Shown here: in pieces, positions 53,369 through 62,642 of the stretch
How the letters are laid out: each line of letters begins with the position of its first letter
Numbering within the stretch: the first letter of the stretch is position 1
Assembly (NCBI RefSeq): GCF_900104575.1
Contig: NZ_LT629730.1
Location: 186,001-250,000 of the forward strand
DNA length: 64,000 nucleotides
Source: Bacillus tuaregi
Lineage (GTDB): Bacteria; Bacillota; Bacilli; Bacillales; Cytobacillaceae
Direction: 5' to 3'
Notes under the pieces: model-generated
The model's input: only the letters and a program-made list of their open reading frames with translations
Told to the model about the DNA's origin: nothing
The model's database searches: none
Translations under genes and position numbers: made by a program

Positions 53369-54574
53369 TCACTCAATATCGTGAAAATAGAGCTGGTATT
53401 CTTCCGAATCCTTTTCCTGATTTTGTACTTTTAGTTTTCCTTCGTATAGGATGCCGCCAGTTTCCAGGTCTCCTATTAGGAGGGTGTGGTCATGACCGGT
53501 TGCATATAGTGTGTATAGTTTCCCATCCATGATTTCTATATATGGCCGGCTTTTGCCATCTGTATCCTCTGGTAAATCAAACGTCCATTTGGCTGTCCAT
53601 TCTGCCTTTTTGATATCATAGACATGGACGTTCAGGCCATCGGCCGTAAGATCGTGTACATAGATGCTCGATTGAAAAATCGAATAGGCATCCGATTCGA
53701 GACCTTCTTCGGGAAAGGTTAGTTTTTCTAGCTGATTCTGCTGGATATTATAAATATATACCTCTTGCTTGACCAATTTCTCTACACCGTCATAGGACAT
53801 TCCATCGCTATACTTCTCTACATTTTCAGCTTCAAACGTATTCACCATCATGAGATGATAGTCTTGCGGCTGGATTGAGTTATCATCAGTGAGCAATCTT
53901 GCTTCTACCCAGCTGTTTTCGTTTGCATGTGAAGCCGTAATGGTGTCATCGCTCACTAGCTTCTTTGTCTTCAGGTTAAAGGTATAGACGAATAAAGCCT
54001 CGTCGCCTTCCTTCCCAAAGCCCCGGGTAAATACCTTTAAGGTATTCTTTATGACTTGGACATCCGCGACATGCATCCAGCTGTATTTTTCCATGCCAGG
54101 TACATCAGACTCAATGGTGATTGTTTCTTCCGTTTTCTTATTTAAAACCTCAATGTCGAAAGTGGAATGTGAGGATGTATCATTAAAATTCCCCTTCACT
54201 GCGGCATAAGCAAGAATGTTTTCGTCCTCGTAATAGTGACTAGGTGAAAAATCCTTGCCACGCATAAAGCTTTTGTGCTCCTTGATTAGGTTTCGAATAA
54301 GCGGAGCATATCGTGCAGGTGTCAATTGGTACAGGAACGATTTCTGATTCGGTTGAATCGTTTCCTCGCTAGTGATTTGCAGTCCCTGATATAGGTTTCC
54401 AACGGTATATTCTCCGTATAAAAGAAGATCCTTTACCTCGTTCTCATCGCCCTTCACTTTTTCAAATTGAATTTGAATCTGGTTCTGATTGGCGAAGCTG
54501 GATTGGATATAAAAAGCACCAATCACGATAATCGATAGGAAACAAAGAAAGATGATTTTCCAATATCGCTTCAT
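53369..54574 (-). CDS. Membrane-anchored hypothetical protein of the ytr-like operon
   Basis: A 401-residue protein with one N-terminal hydrophobic segment (about 5-25) and a large beta-rich exported part with repeated strand-turn patterns (FDIEVLNKKTEETITIES, LFVYTFNLKTKKLV, VYIYNIQQNQLEKL, VHVYDIKKAEWTAKW, LLIGDLETGGILYEG). The spacing suggests a propeller-like fold. ATG at 54574 follows AGGAGG; the frame upstream starts inside the permease gene's end. It is the last gene after GntR, ATPase and permease genes, and probably works with the ABC transporter at the outer membrane face. Function unknown. Confidence 0.65.
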   Translation of the reverse strand: MKRYWKIIFLCFLSIIVIGAFYIQSSFANQNQIQIQFEKVKGDENEVKDLLLYGEYTVGNLYQGLQITSEETIQPNQKSFLYQLTPARYAPLIRNLIKEHKSFMRGKDFSPSHYYEDENILAYAAVKGNFNDTSSHSTFDIEVLNKKTEETITIESDVPGMEKYSWMHVADVQVIKNTLKVFTRGFGKEGDEALFVYTFNLKTKKLVSDDTITASHANENSWVEARLLTDDNSIQPQDYHLMMVNTFEAENVEKYSDGMSYDGVEKLVKQEVYIYNIQQNQLEKLTFPEEGLESDAYSIFQSSIYVHDLTADGLNVHVYDIKKAEWTAKWTFDLPEDTDGKSRPYIEIMDGKLYTLYATGHDHTLLIGDLETGGILYEGKLKVQNQEKDSEEYQLYFHDIE

Positions 54575-54591
54575 AATTTTCTGACCTCCTA

Positions 54592-55422
54592 TCAAACCCT
54601 TACTTTATTCTTTAATAAATAGTGACCAATCCATATTGCACCGGCCAAAACAATCAAGCCTGTGACAAGCTCCATGAAAAACAACTCCATTGGATAAAAG
54701 TAGTTTTTTAATATAAAAGTATCCGTTAACAGCGGTGCTAAAAAGATGAATAGGGAAACCGCACAATAGAGAATCCCATAGAAGATTCCTTTGATGCGAT
54801 ACGAGCGTTCAAATAAAATCGCGGTAAACACGATAAACAAGGCTGTCATTCCGCCGCCATAATAAAGAATAAATTCCATAAAGGAAGGTGGAAAAAGCAT
54901 CGTTAAATAATCAATATTTGTGATGCTGTTAAAGGAAAGCAGCGTTAGGAATTCATTCGGAATCAACCCTTTCAGCATCTGGTTCTCGAGTGGCAGCAAG
55001 AGGAGCTGAACGGACAACAGTCCGATTATGAACAGGAAGATGACGGCAGCCTTTGCCAGGTAAATATTTAAACGAGATGTCGGCAGCATGAATAGGCGGT
55101 AGGCAAAGGTGTTTTTTCCAAACCAATCACGATACCAAATAAAGAAAACGTACATCAAAAGCGCTGCAATGCTTAGGGCAATCGGTGCCATAAACCAAAA
55201 GGAGTGGACAATTTGAATGAACGAAAAGGTTCCATAAATGTCAATAAACTGTTCCTTTGGCATAAGGTCCTTGTAAATGGATTCATTTAGCTGGCCTACA
55301 TAGGATTTCGACTCGGCCACAACACCAATCATTTGTAAAAGGATTGTCATTCCTATTAAAACAAAATATAGCTTGAAAAATCGTTGAAATTCAAAATGGA
55401 CTAGCTTTAAAAACCGGTTCAT
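54592..55422 (-). CDS. ABC transporter permease of the ytr-like operon
   Basis: A 276-residue membrane protein with six hydrophobic segments (about 18-35, 72-98, 118-142, 178-205, 215-235 and 248-268). The start overlaps the ATPase stop by 4 bases, implying coupled translation. It forms the membrane half of an exporter with the ATPase encoded at 55419-56108. YtrCD-type permeases of B. subtilis have a similar place and size. Confidence 0.78.
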   Translation of the reverse strand: MNRFLKLVHFEFQRFFKLYFVLIGMTILLQMIGVVAESKSYVGQLNESIYKDLMPKEQFIDIYGTFSFIQIVHSFWFMAPIALSIAALLMYVFFIWYRDWFGKNTFAYRLFMLPTSRLNIYLAKAAVIFLFIIGLLSVQLLLLPLENQMLKGLIPNEFLTLLSFNSITNIDYLTMLFPPSFMEFILYYGGGMTALFIVFTAILFERSYRIKGIFYGILYCAVSLFIFLAPLLTDTFILKNYFYPMELFFMELVTGLIVLAGAIWIGHYLLKNKVRV

Positions 55423-56108
55423 CCTCTATACACCTCTCTCATGACATCAACGACCGATTTGCCCTCCTGCTCCCGGACTTCCTCGGTATTGAATTCCTTT
55501 AGAACCACGCCGTTATCAATGAGGACGGCTTTATCAATTAGATGCTCGATGTCATTAATTTCATGCGTTGTAATAATCACACCACGGTCCTCAATGAGAT
55601 GACTCGTAAAGACCTCGGCAATTTGCTCACGGCTGAAAATATCGATGCCTGAAAAGGGCTCATCCATTAGGATATAATCAACATCAAGCGAGAGACCCAA
55701 CATCAAATTGACCTTGGCGGTATTTCCCTTTGACAGCTCAGAAATTCGGTCATTTTCATTTAGACGGAAAAATTGGAGCAGCTCATTGGCACGGAGCTGA
55801 TTCCAGCCTCCGTAGAAGTCCTCCATAAATAGAAAAGCGTCACGTATTTTCATGGACGGAGGCATCGTGATGGTGTCCGGGATAAAGGTTATTTTTTCAT
55901 AGCTTTCTTTGCGGATTTTCCCACCATCAATGAGGATCTCACCGCTATCGAATGGGGTAAGAGCCATGATGGCTTTCATTATTGTCGTTTTTCCTACACC
56001 ATTGATTCCGATTAAACAGGTAATCTCACCCTTTTCGGCTGTGAAGGAAACGCCGTTCAATACGGTCTTTCTGCCAAACTTTTTCTTTACATTTTTCAGT
56101 TCTATCAC
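55419..56108 (-). CDS. ytrB: ABC transporter ATP-binding protein (YtrB-like)
   Basis: A 229-residue ATPase. Walker A is GINGVGKTT, the signature loop is ELSKGNTAKVNLMLGL, and Walker B is DYILMDEPFSGID, with the switch histidine in ITTHEIND. Start GTG at 56108 follows GGGAGGG by 7 bases; the longer frame to 56144 would overlap the GntR gene end and has no ribosome site. It is the energising subunit for the permease that follows. The order GntR-ATPase-permease and the YtrA-type operators upstream match the wall-stress-responsive ytr operon. Confidence 0.85.
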   Translation of the reverse strand: MIELKNVKKKFGRKTVLNGVSFTAEKGEITCLIGINGVGKTTIMKAIMALTPFDSGEILIDGGKIRKESYEKITFIPDTITMPPSMKIRDAFLFMEDFYGGWNQLRANELLQFFRLNENDRISELSKGNTAKVNLMLGLSLDVDYILMDEPFSGIDIFSREQIAEVFTSHLIEDRGVIITTHEINDIEHLIDKAVLIDNGVVLKEFNTEEVREQEGKSVVDVMREVYRG

Positions 56109-56121
56109 GGAAATTCCCTCC

Positions 56122-56496
56122 CTATTGCTTCGGTTCCTTTTCATACTGATTCTTGACGAGGTTCAAGACCTCCGGTAAGGGGACATTAATCGAGCGAACG
56201 GAATGGATGAATGTATCCACCGCTTCTAATATCAGTTCCTCCCGAACCCTTGTCAGCAGCTGCTCATCCCTTGTAATCCGACTTGGCATATTTCCTTCTG
56301 TAAAAATCAATCCTTCTTCCTCCATTTCCTTGTACGCCCGCTGCGCCGTATTTGGATTAATCTTTAGTTGATTCGCCAGCTCTCGTCGTGATGGAATCTC
56401 CTGACCAGGTTCATAGCTACCTTTTGCGATTTGCTCTTTAAAATGGCGAATGACTTGCACATATACAGGATCTCGATTATTAAACTTTGCTTCCAT
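56122..56496 (-). CDS. ytrA: YtrA-type GntR regulator
   Basis: A 124-residue repressor: the winged helix reads DPVYVQVIRHFKEQIAKGSYEPGQEIPSRRELANQLKINPNTAQRAYKEMEEEGLIFTEG, followed by a short two-helix dimerisation tail (ELILEAVDTFIHSVRSI). ATG at 56496 has AGGAG at 8 bases and is preferred to the upstream start at 56520. Four copies of a palindrome of the form AGTGTA-N12-TACACT lie directly upstream, very like the operator reported for B. subtilis YtrA. It probably represses its own operon until wall-active stress. Confidence 0.88.
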   Translation of the reverse strand: MEAKFNNRDPVYVQVIRHFKEQIAKGSYEPGQEIPSRRELANQLKINPNTAQRAYKEMEEEGLIFTEGNMPSRITRDEQLLTRVREELILEAVDTFIHSVRSINVPLPEVLNLVKNQYEKEPKQ

Positions 56497-56522
56497 AGAC
56501 CCAACTCCTAAAATGTTCATCT

Positions 56523-56694
56523 TGTGTACTAAGTGGTTAATATAGTAAAAGCAAAAAAAGAATGCCTCTCCGTTGGTGTATTAGGAGATTAATACACAAA
56601 AGGTAAAAAAACAGCACTGGACACAACCCCAGCACATTGAGTGTATTAAGAGTTTAATACACTTCTATGCAATGTATTATATGCTTAATACACT
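56523..56694. promoter_or_regulatory. Cluster of four YtrA-type operators
   Basis: Inverted repeats with a 12-base spacer: 56523-56546 (degenerate right arm TATAGT), 56575-56598 (GGTGTA/TACACA), 56640-56663 (AGTGTA/TACACT, perfect) and 56671-56694 (AATGTA/TACACT). Each has TTA next to the left arm and TTAA next to the right. Confidence 0.75.
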
Positions 56695-56736
56695 GCATAT
56701 GTCAATGGGGAGGAGATTTAATCCATTGTCAGAGCC

Positions 56737-56789
56737 AAAATAAAGAACTCCCGGCGGCCATGAAGGCTCTGCTTGGAGTTCTTTATTTT
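56737..56789. terminator. Terminator after the REC-PAS-kinase gene
   Basis: AAAATAAAGAACTCC (56737-56751) and GGAGTTCTTTATTTT (56775-56789) form a 15-bp perfect stem able to act in both directions. Confidence 0.85.
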
Positions 56790-56806
56790 AAGTTTCTCTG
56801 GCTTGA

Positions 56807-58378
56807 TTAAGAGGAGATCCGATTTTTCCCTGTGTTAATTGATTGAAACCTTACCAAAAAGGTGGTGCCGTTTTCGTTTGTATCGATATCTATTTTGGCG
56901 TTGTGACGGGTGGCGATGGCGTAGCAAATGCCAAGGCCAAGTCCTGTTCCGTTATCCTTCGTTGAGAAGAAGGGGGTACCTAGCTTTTCCAATACCTCTG
57001 GTTTTATTCCTTTTCCCTGGTCCTGAACGGCCAGTACGACTTGGTTCTCTTCCATATAGGTGCGAATGGTCAAAGCCTTCCCAGGATCCATCGCTTCTAA
57101 GCCGTTTCGATAGAGATTTAGTATTAATTGCCGGATTTCATTTGCGTTCAATTGCAAACTAGGAATCTCGGATGTTTTAATGATAATCTCCTTATTTTGG
57201 TTATTTGCATTTGCCTGAAGCAGTGGGCTAAGATCAAGGATAATGGAATTTAAATCCAGTTCCTCCAAATGGGTGGTCTTGATCGTTCCCATCGAGAGAA
57301 ATTCAGTAATAATATTATTCGCACGGTCCAGCTCTTCCATCATGAGCGTAAAGTATTCCTGATAAGGCTGGCAGTCCTCCTTTTCACTTAAAAACTGTAA
57401 AAAGCCGCGAACAGTCGTCATCGGATTACGAATTTCATGGCTAATACCGGCAGCCATTTGCCCGATTAGCTTCAGACCCGATAACCGCTTCATTTCCTTT
57501 TCATACTTTTTCTTTTCCGTTATATCCTTAAAGAAGCAACAAATACCGTCGTCAAATGGATAGACATGAACAGAGAACCAGGAATCGTCATGTGTGGAGG
57601 GTGTTTCGAAATGGATTGTGATTCTCTCCTTCATCGCTCGATGAAATTCCTTGTAAAGCTCCGTGTTGACGGCATTTGGGAACACATCCCAAACGCTTTT
57701 TCCTAGTATCTCATGGGCGGATTGACCTTCTGGAAATACATGATGCTTGTTAACGTACACATAGCGCCAATTTTGGTCCATGGCAGCGAAGCCGTCTGTT
57801 ACACTATCCACGATATTACTGATTTTCTCATTTGCGGCGGCAAGCTCCTTTGTTCGCTCCCGGACCGTTCTTTCCAGCAGGTTATGGTGTTCAAGCAGCT
57901 TCTTTGTTAACAGGTCTTTTTCCTTTTCAAGCCTTTTTCGCGCCTCTAGAACAGTTTCTAGCTCATGATTCCGCTTGGCTAATTCGTCCTTAGACTGTTT
58001 CAATGAAATATGGGTACGGACTCTCGAGGTCAGTTCCTTTCGATTAAAAGGCTTCGTGATATAATCAACGGCACCCAGCTCAAAGCCTTTTATAATGTCC
58101 TCCGGCTCACTTTTGACAGTTAAAAAAATGACAGGGATATCTTGATATTTTGCATCCGCTTTGATCGTCCTGCACACCTCATAGCCGTCTATCTCAGGCA
58201 TTTCTACATCTAGTAAAATAAGCACAGGTGTGTTTTCTTCAAGAAATTGATACACTTCATGTGCATTCTGGGCAATGCCAAGCTCGTATCCGCATTCCGC
58301 TATGATGGTGGCCAGCAATTTAATATTATTCGGGTTATCATCAACGATTAAGACTAATTCATTCCCTCTATTTTCCAT
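56807..58378 (-). CDS. Cytosolic receiver-PAS-histidine kinase
   Basis: A 523-residue soluble kinase. Receiver domain at 1-120 (IVDDNPNN, phospho-Asp57 in LLDVEMP, Lys in TKPFNRKEL), then a coiled coil (about 125-190), a PAS domain (about 187-290; WRYVYVN, CCFFKDITEKKKYE) and a HisKA/HATPase unit with His314 in GISHEIRNPMTTVRGFLQFLSEK, as in sporulation-type kinases. NGTGLGLGICYAI is the G2 box. There is no membrane segment, so input must come through the receiver or PAS domain. Its start overlaps the end of the hybrid kinase gene by 11 bases, suggesting that the two work in series. Confidence 0.87.
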   Translation of the reverse strand: MENRGNELVLIVDDNPNNIKLLATIIAECGYELGIAQNAHEVYQFLEENTPVLILLDVEMPEIDGYEVCRTIKADAKYQDIPVIFLTVKSEPEDIIKGFELGAVDYITKPFNRKELTSRVRTHISLKQSKDELAKRNHELETVLEARKRLEKEKDLLTKKLLEHHNLLERTVRERTKELAAANEKISNIVDSVTDGFAAMDQNWRYVYVNKHHVFPEGQSAHEILGKSVWDVFPNAVNTELYKEFHRAMKERITIHFETPSTHDDSWFSVHVYPFDDGICCFFKDITEKKKYEKEMKRLSGLKLIGQMAAGISHEIRNPMTTVRGFLQFLSEKEDCQPYQEYFTLMMEELDRANNIITEFLSMGTIKTTHLEELDLNSIILDLSPLLQANANNQNKEIIIKTSEIPSLQLNANEIRQLILNLYRNGLEAMDPGKALTIRTYMEENQVVLAVQDQGKGIKPEVLEKLGTPFFSTKDNGTGLGLGICYAIATRHNAKIDIDTNENGTTFLVRFQSINTGKNRISS

Positions 58379-61115
58379 ATGTTTGATCCTTTGCTAGTAT
58401 TTTTTCAATCCTTTTTAAGGTTTTCTTAATGTGAGTAATATCGTAGCATTCTGCATGACTCATGAGCTCTTTTCCTGCGGAGGTAAGGACCTCTAACTGG
58501 TGTTTTTCCCCTAATGAGCTAAGCAGCTGTGCAAGATTTTTAACCGTGCCGATAATAACAGATGTTTGTAATTTTTTTAACAACGGATTCAATTGCTCTC
58601 TTAGCTCCGCAGGCATTTCAGGTGCGATATGATCCTGTCTGTATGGTATTTCCTTAAGCTCCGCTACAGGCTCTGGATGATCGGCTGCTTTCTCCTGGAT
58701 AAATGGAGAAATATGACCAAACAGCTGGGTGATGGTGACAGGCTTCATAAGATAGCCGTCAAAGACATGATCTTCCGGAATATCCGCACTAATGGCGATA
58801 ATCGGAATATGTGCGGTACGTGGATTCTTCCGCAGCTTCACCGTGAGTTCCGCACCATCTAGAACGGGCATCACTAAATCAGTCAAGATTAAATCAGGCG
58901 TTTCATACTCGCATATTTTAAGAGCTTCAAAGCCATTTTCAGCCAGCAGAACTCGAATTCCTGCACTTGAAAGGTATTCTTTTAGCAAAAAGCGGTTATT
59001 CTCGATATCATCAACGACAAGAATAGTCGTATCTTTATACTGTTTTTTCAGAGTGTAGGGACTGGTTGTCTCCTCCGGTAGCAGTATATGCTCTACAATT
59101 ACAACATTGGTAAATTTGATATGAAATACACTTCCTTTACCAACCTCACTTTCAATGGAAAGACTACCATTCATTAGCTCGATTAGCTTTTTCGTAATGG
59201 AAAGTCCGAGACCGGTACCGCCATATTTCTTAATGCTTTGCTTGGATATTTGCGTGAAGGCTTCGAAAATTCTTTTCTTTTCTTCTGCGGGAATTCCAAT
59301 CCCCGTATCCTGAACGGAAAGCTGTAGGTCGAAAAGCCTATTAATGCTCCTTTCTGTAGGCGTGGCCTTTATGGATAGCTTCACAAAGCCATGGTCTGTA
59401 AACTTTACGGCATTTCCAACAAGATTTAAGAGAATCTGTCGAATTCTTACCTCATCAAACAGGATGGTTTCAGGAAAATCAGCTGGCAAATCGATGATTA
59501 AACGGATTCCTTTTTCATGGACCTTTTGCATGAAAATCGTTTCAATTTCGTTCACAATCGTCTGAAGCTTGATTGGTTTTTGCTGTACCTCCATTTTGCC
59601 GGCCTCAATCTTCGAAAGGTCAAGAATGTCGTTAATAATTAAGAGCAGGCTGTTCCCGGCGCTGTTAATGGTTTTGATATAGTTTTGCTGCTGTTCATCT
59701 TTAATTGTATTATGAAGAAGATCGCTTAACCCGATGACTGCATGCAGCGGCGTTCGGATTTCGTGACTCATATTGGCTAAAAATTCACTTTTCGCCTTAT
59801 TGGCTTTGTCTGCCTCTATTTTGGCCATTTGTAATTCCAGGTTTGCTTGTTCAATCGCGGTCGTCCGCTCTTTAACCTTTTCTTCTAGGTGATTGATATA
59901 TTTATATAATTGACCTGCCATGTTATTAAACACGCGAGTCAGCTTGCCAATCTCATCGTTTTTATAGATTTTGGCTCGGTGTAAAAGGTCCCCCTGTGAG
60001 AAGATTTCAGCAGACTCTATTAGGTTGTGAATGGGTTTTAGGATCACATCGGTTACTTTTTTATAGATAACCATCGATAAAAGCATGGCTATGATCGATA
60101 AACCGATGGCTGTTTTAATATTTTTATTAATTTGAGAGGTTAATTGATAATCAGGAATCGAGGTAATGATGAGCCAATCCACTCCATCGTGCTGATATTC
60201 GGTTAGCTTGATATGAAGATTCCCGTCGTCTGTTTTTTTTATCATTTTGGTTTTATTTGTCTTTGTGTAATTTTCATAGGCCTCGAGAATGGCTTGGTCA
60301 TCAAGACTTTCAATGGATATTCGTTTATAGCTGCCATCGGAAAGGCTTTGAAAGGATTGGATATCCTGTGAATTGGCTATCAATTCTCCCGTGCCTTTTT
60401 CAATCACATAGGCAGTTGCCGCTCGATCGGCAACAACCTCCTTCAAAAAGTCATTTAAGCTGGAAAGGGTGATACGTGTCCCGAGTACACCTTGAAATTC
60501 CCCATCCTGATTATAAATTGGAAACGTAGAGCTAAGGACAAGATCGTCCTTAATAAAATGCTTATATAGTGGAGAAAATATCGGTTTTCCAGCCTCCTTA
60601 GTCATTTTGAACCAAGGACGTGTACGGGGGTCAAACTCACCGAAGTCTTCTATGAACTCTCCTTCCTTCAAGTCTTCTGTAACGGAATAATAGAGAGAAT
60701 GTCCATTTGTTTCAGGAGTGCTTCGATAGATTTGAATGTCTCCATTTTCATTTCGACGGGCGCCATAATGCTCACCATTATCTAAGCCATAGCTAATACT
60801 GTAGATATTCTCGTTACTGGATTTGAGAATACTGGCAAAAAATGCATCTCGTTCCTCTGCCTGATTCATGTCGACAATTCCATTTTCAATAATATTGTGA
60901 TTCATGGCATTCATTGTATAGGGAATGTGCATCAGCTCTTCAATCTTCGTTTGAATATCTCTGCTTGAAGCATTTTCCATTTTTAAAATAATACTTTCAG
61001 TCGATTCCTTCCAACTAGTAAAAATAATATAACCTATAGTCAGAAGCGTACCTATCATCAAGATGATAAAGGATATACTTATCATTCCTCTGATAGAGCC
61101 TGTTTTTTTTTCCAT
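58368..61115 (-). CDS. Hybrid sensor kinase with dCache, HAMP, receiver and C-terminal helical domain
   Basis: A 915-residue membrane kinase. The first membrane helix (about 12-34), an extracellular double-Cache-like sensor (about 40-325; FDPRTRPWFKMTKEAGKPIFSPLY is typical), a second helix (about 335-352) and HAMP (353-405) are followed by a coiled coil. HisKA has His451 in NMSHEIRTPLHAVIGLSDL; HATPase has LLNLVGNAVKF and GGTGLGLSI. A receiver follows with Asp746 in LILTDLVMPVLDG, and a C-terminal helical part (about 820-915) may be a degenerate Hpt. Phosphate probably passes to the co-encoded receiver-kinase downstream. Ligand unknown; Cache domains often bind small acids or amines. Confidence 0.87.
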   Translation of the reverse strand: MEKKTGSIRGMISISFIILMIGTLLTIGYIIFTSWKESTESIILKMENASSRDIQTKIEELMHIPYTMNAMNHNIIENGIVDMNQAEERDAFFASILKSSNENIYSISYGLDNGEHYGARRNENGDIQIYRSTPETNGHSLYYSVTEDLKEGEFIEDFGEFDPRTRPWFKMTKEAGKPIFSPLYKHFIKDDLVLSSTFPIYNQDGEFQGVLGTRITLSSLNDFLKEVVADRAATAYVIEKGTGELIANSQDIQSFQSLSDGSYKRISIESLDDQAILEAYENYTKTNKTKMIKKTDDGNLHIKLTEYQHDGVDWLIITSIPDYQLTSQINKNIKTAIGLSIIAMLLSMVIYKKVTDVILKPIHNLIESAEIFSQGDLLHRAKIYKNDEIGKLTRVFNNMAGQLYKYINHLEEKVKERTTAIEQANLELQMAKIEADKANKAKSEFLANMSHEIRTPLHAVIGLSDLLHNTIKDEQQQNYIKTINSAGNSLLLIINDILDLSKIEAGKMEVQQKPIKLQTIVNEIETIFMQKVHEKGIRLIIDLPADFPETILFDEVRIRQILLNLVGNAVKFTDHGFVKLSIKATPTERSINRLFDLQLSVQDTGIGIPAEEKKRIFEAFTQISKQSIKKYGGTGLGLSITKKLIELMNGSLSIESEVGKGSVFHIKFTNVVIVEHILLPEETTSPYTLKKQYKDTTILVVDDIENNRFLLKEYLSSAGIRVLLAENGFEALKICEYETPDLILTDLVMPVLDGAELTVKLRKNPRTAHIPIIAISADIPEDHVFDGYLMKPVTITQLFGHISPFIQEKAADHPEPVAELKEIPYRQDHIAPEMPAELREQLNPLLKKLQTSVIIGTVKNLAQLLSSLGEKHQLEVLTSAGKELMSHAECYDITHIKKTLKRIEKILAKDQTYGK

Positions 61116-61350
61116 TTCTGAATTTCCCCAATCCCGAGACTTGTATAAATTTTTACTAGAAATACTATTCTAATTATTATGTCGAAAATAGTAAATTCTT
61201 GCAAGAGTGAAGTGTGAATCAAGTGTTGGATCCGTATACGTACTTTCATGTGGTGTACTAGTCGCTGTTTTGGTAAAATAACGAAGAAAACATTAAGAAA
61301 AGTGAGATATATCGTTGATTTCATGTAAACATGTAAATGGGGGAATGCGT

Positions 61351-62091
61351 ATGAAATCAGGAATACAGTTTAAAAGTAAGGGCTTTTGTTTGAATCTGAC
61401 AGTGATAATATTTCTGATTGGGTTGATGGGGATCAATGGTTGGACTATACAAGTAAATGCAGAGGATGCACCCCCGATAGTAGCCGATGAGGTAGAAACC
61501 CCACCAGCACCAGAGCCTACTCCGGAACCAACACCAGAACCAGATCCAGCTCCAACACCAGAACCGGAGCCAACGCCAGAACCGGAGCCAACGCCAGAAC
61601 CGGAGCCAACGCCAGCACCAGCTCCAACGCCAGTACCAGATCCAAAGCCGACACCAACACCGCAACCAGATCCAGCACCACAACCAAAGCCAACACCAGA
61701 TCCAGCCCCTAAACCTGAGTCTACACCTAAAACAGAGTCAGGTGGCAATCAAGCACCAGCCATAAAGCCAGAATCAAAATCACAGCCAAAGTCGGAAAAA
61801 ACAGCACCTGAGGTAAAGGGTCAGGCACGTGATAACACAAATGCTAATGATGAAGAAGAGCAAACAGAGCCAGCAGCTCCAAATGAGTTCGAGAGTGTTG
61901 ATCTTTCTGAGGTTTTTCCTGATAAGGATCGAAAATCAAGTGAGGATGATCATGAAAAGAAAACATTACAAGACAAGACCTCACAGGCTAATCCTGAACC
62001 ATTCAAAAAGCAGCAGATAGTCTTTTATTGTATTGCCGGTATCTTACTAGCCGGAATTTTAGTATGGCTGATTAGAAAGAGATGGTTTTAG
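61351..62091 (+). CDS. Proline-rich, membrane-anchored surface protein
   Basis: A 246-residue exported protein. The signal peptide covers about residues 1-38, ending VNA. A Pro-Glu-Pro/Thr repeat tract (about 48-130) follows, then an acidic Gln/Glu/Lys-rich part and a C-terminal membrane helix (IVFYCIAGILLAGILVWLI) with the tail RKRWF. There is no LPXTG motif, so it is a membrane anchor rather than a sortase substrate. The extended proline tract would act as a spacer through the cell wall. ATG at 61351 is spaced from GGGGGA. It is divergent from the hybrid kinase. Function unknown. Confidence 0.7.
   Translation: MKSGIQFKSKGFCLNLTVIIFLIGLMGINGWTIQVNAEDAPPIVADEVETPPAPEPTPEPTPEPDPAPTPEPEPTPEPEPTPEPEPTPAPAPTPVPDPKPTPTPQPDPAPQPKPTPDPAPKPESTPKTESGGNQAPAIKPESKSQPKSEKTAPEVKGQARDNTNANDEEEQTEPAAPNEFESVDLSEVFPDKDRKSSEDDHEKKTLQDKTSQANPEPFKKQQIVFYCIAGILLAGILVWLIRKRWF
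61558..61611 (+). repeat. Perfect 18-bp tandem repeat in the proline tract
   Basis: Three identical units CCAGAACCGGAGCCAACG at 61558-61575, 61576-61593 and 61594-61611. Identity at the third codon positions points to recent slippage; unit number changes would keep the frame. Confidence 0.85.
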
Positions 62092-62303
62092 AAGCCAGCG
62101 GAGCGGTGGAACAAAATAGCAGCTTGTTCGTGTTAGCTGTAGCGGGGAATGATTACATTGGTTTAGCCATGCTTCGGAGATTAAAAGCCTCCTTTTATCA
62201 TGATAATAATATTGCTCCTGAAAGGGTCACAGCGTTTCCGTTGACAGCTATGACTAGGTTGCTCTAAAATACTAGTAGGGGTATATTTAAGGAGGCATTT
62301 AAA

Positions 62304-62534
62304 ATGAATGAAATTATTGTTTACTCAACTAATACTTGTCCGTATTGCACAATGATGAAACAATTCCTTGATTCGCAAGGTCTAACCTACAAAGAAGTAA
62401 ATGTGCAGACAGATCCCATTGCAGCCCAAAGGCTTGTTAAGGAAACAGGGCAAATGGGGGTACCGCAGACAAAGGTAAATGGGCACTGGGTGCTCGGCTT
62501 TGACCCAGAATCACTGATGCAGTATGTAGAATAG
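62304..62534 (+). CDS. Glutaredoxin-family redox protein (NrdH/YruB-like)
   Basis: A 76-residue thioredoxin-fold protein. The redox site is TNTCPYCTMMK, the cis-proline loop is MGVPQTKVNG, and HWVLGFDPESL closes the glutathione or thiol site. AAGGAGG lies before the ATG at good spacing. Firmicutes without glutathione use such proteins with bacillithiol or thioredoxin reductase. Monocistronic, ended by a strong hairpin. Confidence 0.88.
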   Translation: MNEIIVYSTNTCPYCTMMKQFLDSQGLTYKEVNVQTDPIAAQRLVKETGQMGVPQTKVNGHWVLGFDPESLMQYVE

Positions 62535-62575
62535 GGGAAGCGGTGCTAAGCTTTTTTAGTGATTGAGAATAAAAG

Positions 62576-62633
62576 AAGCACGAGGCCTGTCCTGCTCTTC
62601 TAAGAAGAGTATGAACGGTCCACGTGCTTTTTT
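62576..62633. terminator. Terminator between glutaredoxin and CorC-type genes
   Basis: AAGCACG (62576-62582) pairs with CGTGCTT (62623-62629), with inner CTCTT/AAGAG, followed by TTTT. It lies between convergent genes. Confidence 0.75.
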
Positions 62634-62642
62634 AACGGCTAT

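Noticed and set aside
61293-61748. Minus-strand frame rich in Gly-Ser-Val-Gly
   Set aside because: It is the reverse reading of the proline-repeat gene; no ribosome site, and the plus-strand gene has a signal peptide and an anchor.
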